NCBI GenBank assembly: GCA_039111475.1
Contig: JBCCIP010000002.1
Coordinates: 124,001-188,000, forward strand
Reading direction: 5' to 3'
Length of the DNA: 64,000 bases
From: JAUIET01 sp039111475
Lineage (GTDB): Bacteria; Pseudomonadota; Gammaproteobacteria; Pseudomonadales; JAUIET01
Part shown: positions 63,168 to 64,000 of the stretch, in pieces
Position numbering within the stretch: the first letter of the stretch is position 1
How the letters are laid out: every line of letters starts with the position of its first letter
Position numbers and translations under genes: made by a program
Notes under the pieces: model-generated
Seen by the model: only the letters and a program-made list of their open reading frames with translations
The model's database searches: none
Told to the model about the DNA's origin: nothing

Positions 63168-63556
63168 GTAACAGCGCACTTGATAAGCATTTTCAGGAAG
63201 GTTGCGAGCAACGCGAGCTGCGCCTGCAACACTGTGCGTCCTGCGGAAATACACAGTTCTATCCCAGAATAATGTGCACGGCGTGTGGCGACGAGAATTT
63301 GGTTTGGAAGACGGCCAATGGTGCCGGTACCATTGCCAGCTTTACCAAAGTACGTCAGGCGACTGACCCAAAGTTTAAAGACCTGTTGCCCTACGTCGTT
63401 GCATTGATTGACTTACAGGAAGGACCCAGAATGATGGCGGTGGTCGTTGATGCGGATGTAGACACACTGCAGATAGGCGATACCGTGACACTGGATTTCA
63501 TGGGATGGGGTGACGACGCCTTGAGGCCTGTTTTCAAAACCTGCAGAGATTGCTAG
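63164..63556 (+). CDS. Zn-ribbon/OB-fold (DUF35) protein
   Basis: 130 residues from ATG 63164, overlapping the thiolase-fold stop (ATGA); an in-frame extension to 62996 is rejected. Zinc ribbon CASC-x9-12-CTAC, then an OB-fold segment TIASFTKVRQATDPKFKDLLPYVVALIDLQEGPRMMAVVV. Expected partner of the upstream thiolase-fold protein, as in the Ltp2-ChsH2 DUF35 complex. Last gene of the operon, convergent with a symporter. Confidence 0.91.
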   Translation: MSNSALDKHFQEGCEQRELRLQHCASCGNTQFYPRIMCTACGDENLVWKTANGAGTIASFTKVRQATDPKFKDLLPYVVALIDLQEGPRMMAVVVDADVDTLQIGDTVTLDFMGWGDDALRPVFKTCRDC

Positions 63557-63562
63557 AGCCCG

Positions 63563-64000
63563 CTAGCTGAATACTCTCTTTAAATGCGCTTTCGGTAACG
63601 TCTTTGTCAGTTTCGACACCGCATAAGTAGTCAGCACCGACATTATTTCTCCCAGGGCCGCACTGGAATAAGGGTTAGGTCCTTCTTGATGCAACCACTG
63701 CGCAGCAGAGTGAAGCGCACCCGGTGCAAACCACTGTGGATTGATTAACTGCAAATACAAGATCGCAAATGTTCCGAATCCGGCCAGCAAACCCGCGTAA
63801 GCGCCTTGGCGGGTAACACCACTCCACAAAGCCCCCAATACCAGCGGACCTGCAAAAGCAGCCATCATGCCACCGTTACCTATCCAGATAATAATCGCAA
63901 TGTTCAGGTCCAGCATGGCCCATGCCATTAACATGCATAACACCAGTACGGCCGCTGTGGATAAACGGCTAATAAGCAAAACCTGTTTGTCTAGTACCTC
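63563..64000 (-). CDS. Sodium:solute symporter, C-terminal part (start beyond window)
   Basis: The frame is open to the right edge, giving 145 residues of the C-terminus. At least three hydrophobic helices are visible (AAVLVLCMLMAWAMLDLNIAI, GGMMAAFAGPLVLGALW, AYAGLLAGFGTFAILYL), with the LGALWSGVTRQGAYAGLLAG pattern of SSS-family transporters (panF/putP type). Distinct from the DUF4212-linked symporter at 17828. It is 6 bases convergent with the DUF35 gene. Confidence 0.85.
   Translation of the reverse strand, partial: EVLDKQVLLISRLSTAAVLVLCMLMAWAMLDLNIAIIIWIGNGGMMAAFAGPLVLGALWSGVTRQGAYAGLLAGFGTFAILYLQLINPQWFAPGALHSAAQWLHQEGPNPYSSAALGEIMSVLTTYAVSKLTKTLPKAHLKRVFS

Overview
The window looks like a chromosomal catabolic region of a free-living gammaproteobacterium. 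GC content is moderate, and the gene content is rich in TonB-dependent uptake, short-chain dehydrogenases (SDRs), acyl-CoA dehydrogenases (ACADs), CoA ligases, thiolase-like enzymes, Rieske oxygenases, P450s and Na+/solute symporters. This is typical of marine lipid, steroid or terpenoid degraders such as the Halieaceae/Spongiibacteraceae group. The taxonomic guess is inference from gene style only. There are no rRNA or tRNA genes, transposases, phage genes or CRISPR arrays.

Layout. 0-13.5 kb: a truncated TonB receptor, then a minus-strand operon (ABM-type monooxygenase, molybdopterin oxidoreductase, TetR, VOC lipoprotein) divergent from a plus-strand Rieske oxygenase with three SDRs, followed by a DUF3604 protein and an ACAD. 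13.5-20 kb: ThuA-like protein, thiolase, DUF35 protein, zinc alcohol dehydrogenase and an internally deleted SDR remnant on the minus strand, divergent from a DUF4212/Na+ symporter pair. 20-33.9 kb: second molybdopterin oxidoreductase, sulfotransferase, YciI/LLM pair, glycolate oxidase glcDEF, acetoacetyl-CoA synthetase, nitroreductase and GST. 34-50.5 kb: CoA transferase and enoyl-CoA hydratase; CoA ligase, thiolase-like and LLM genes divergent from an ACAD pair; two divergent P450s; MFS transporter divergent from a second Rieske oxygenase; second TetR. 50.6-54.2 kb: ACAD, SDR and APH-type kinase, resembling a 4-hydroxyacyl-CoA (Lva/ACAD11-like) module. 54.2-63.6 kb: third TetR, hydrolase, LLM, AMACR-like racemase, SDR, SnoaL-like protein, CoA ligase, two hotdog hydratases, a thiolase-fold protein lacking the nucleophilic Cys, and a DUF35 protein. 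The last four resemble a steroid side-chain hydratase/aldolase cassette. A second symporter runs off the right edge.

Two kinds of non-coding structure stand out. First, an 18-bp operator-like palindrome of the form AAACAG-N6-CTGTTT recurs in promoter regions from 2 to 50.5 kb. Two TetR paralogues with near-identical recognition helices are encoded among these sites, so much of the region looks like one regulon. Second, two families of intergenic repeats have a conserved core held inside inverted repeats whose sequence is different at every locus. The best defined is a 112-bp element, 30-bp arm + 52-bp core + 30-bp arm, present four times with exactly these dimensions. This is the strongest candidate for something undescribed here.

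Together the genes suggest uptake of a hydrophobic or branched/cyclic compound, oxygenation (Rieske, P450, LLM), oxidation by SDR/ADH, CoA activation and beta-oxidation-like shortening. The substrate cannot be read from the sequence.
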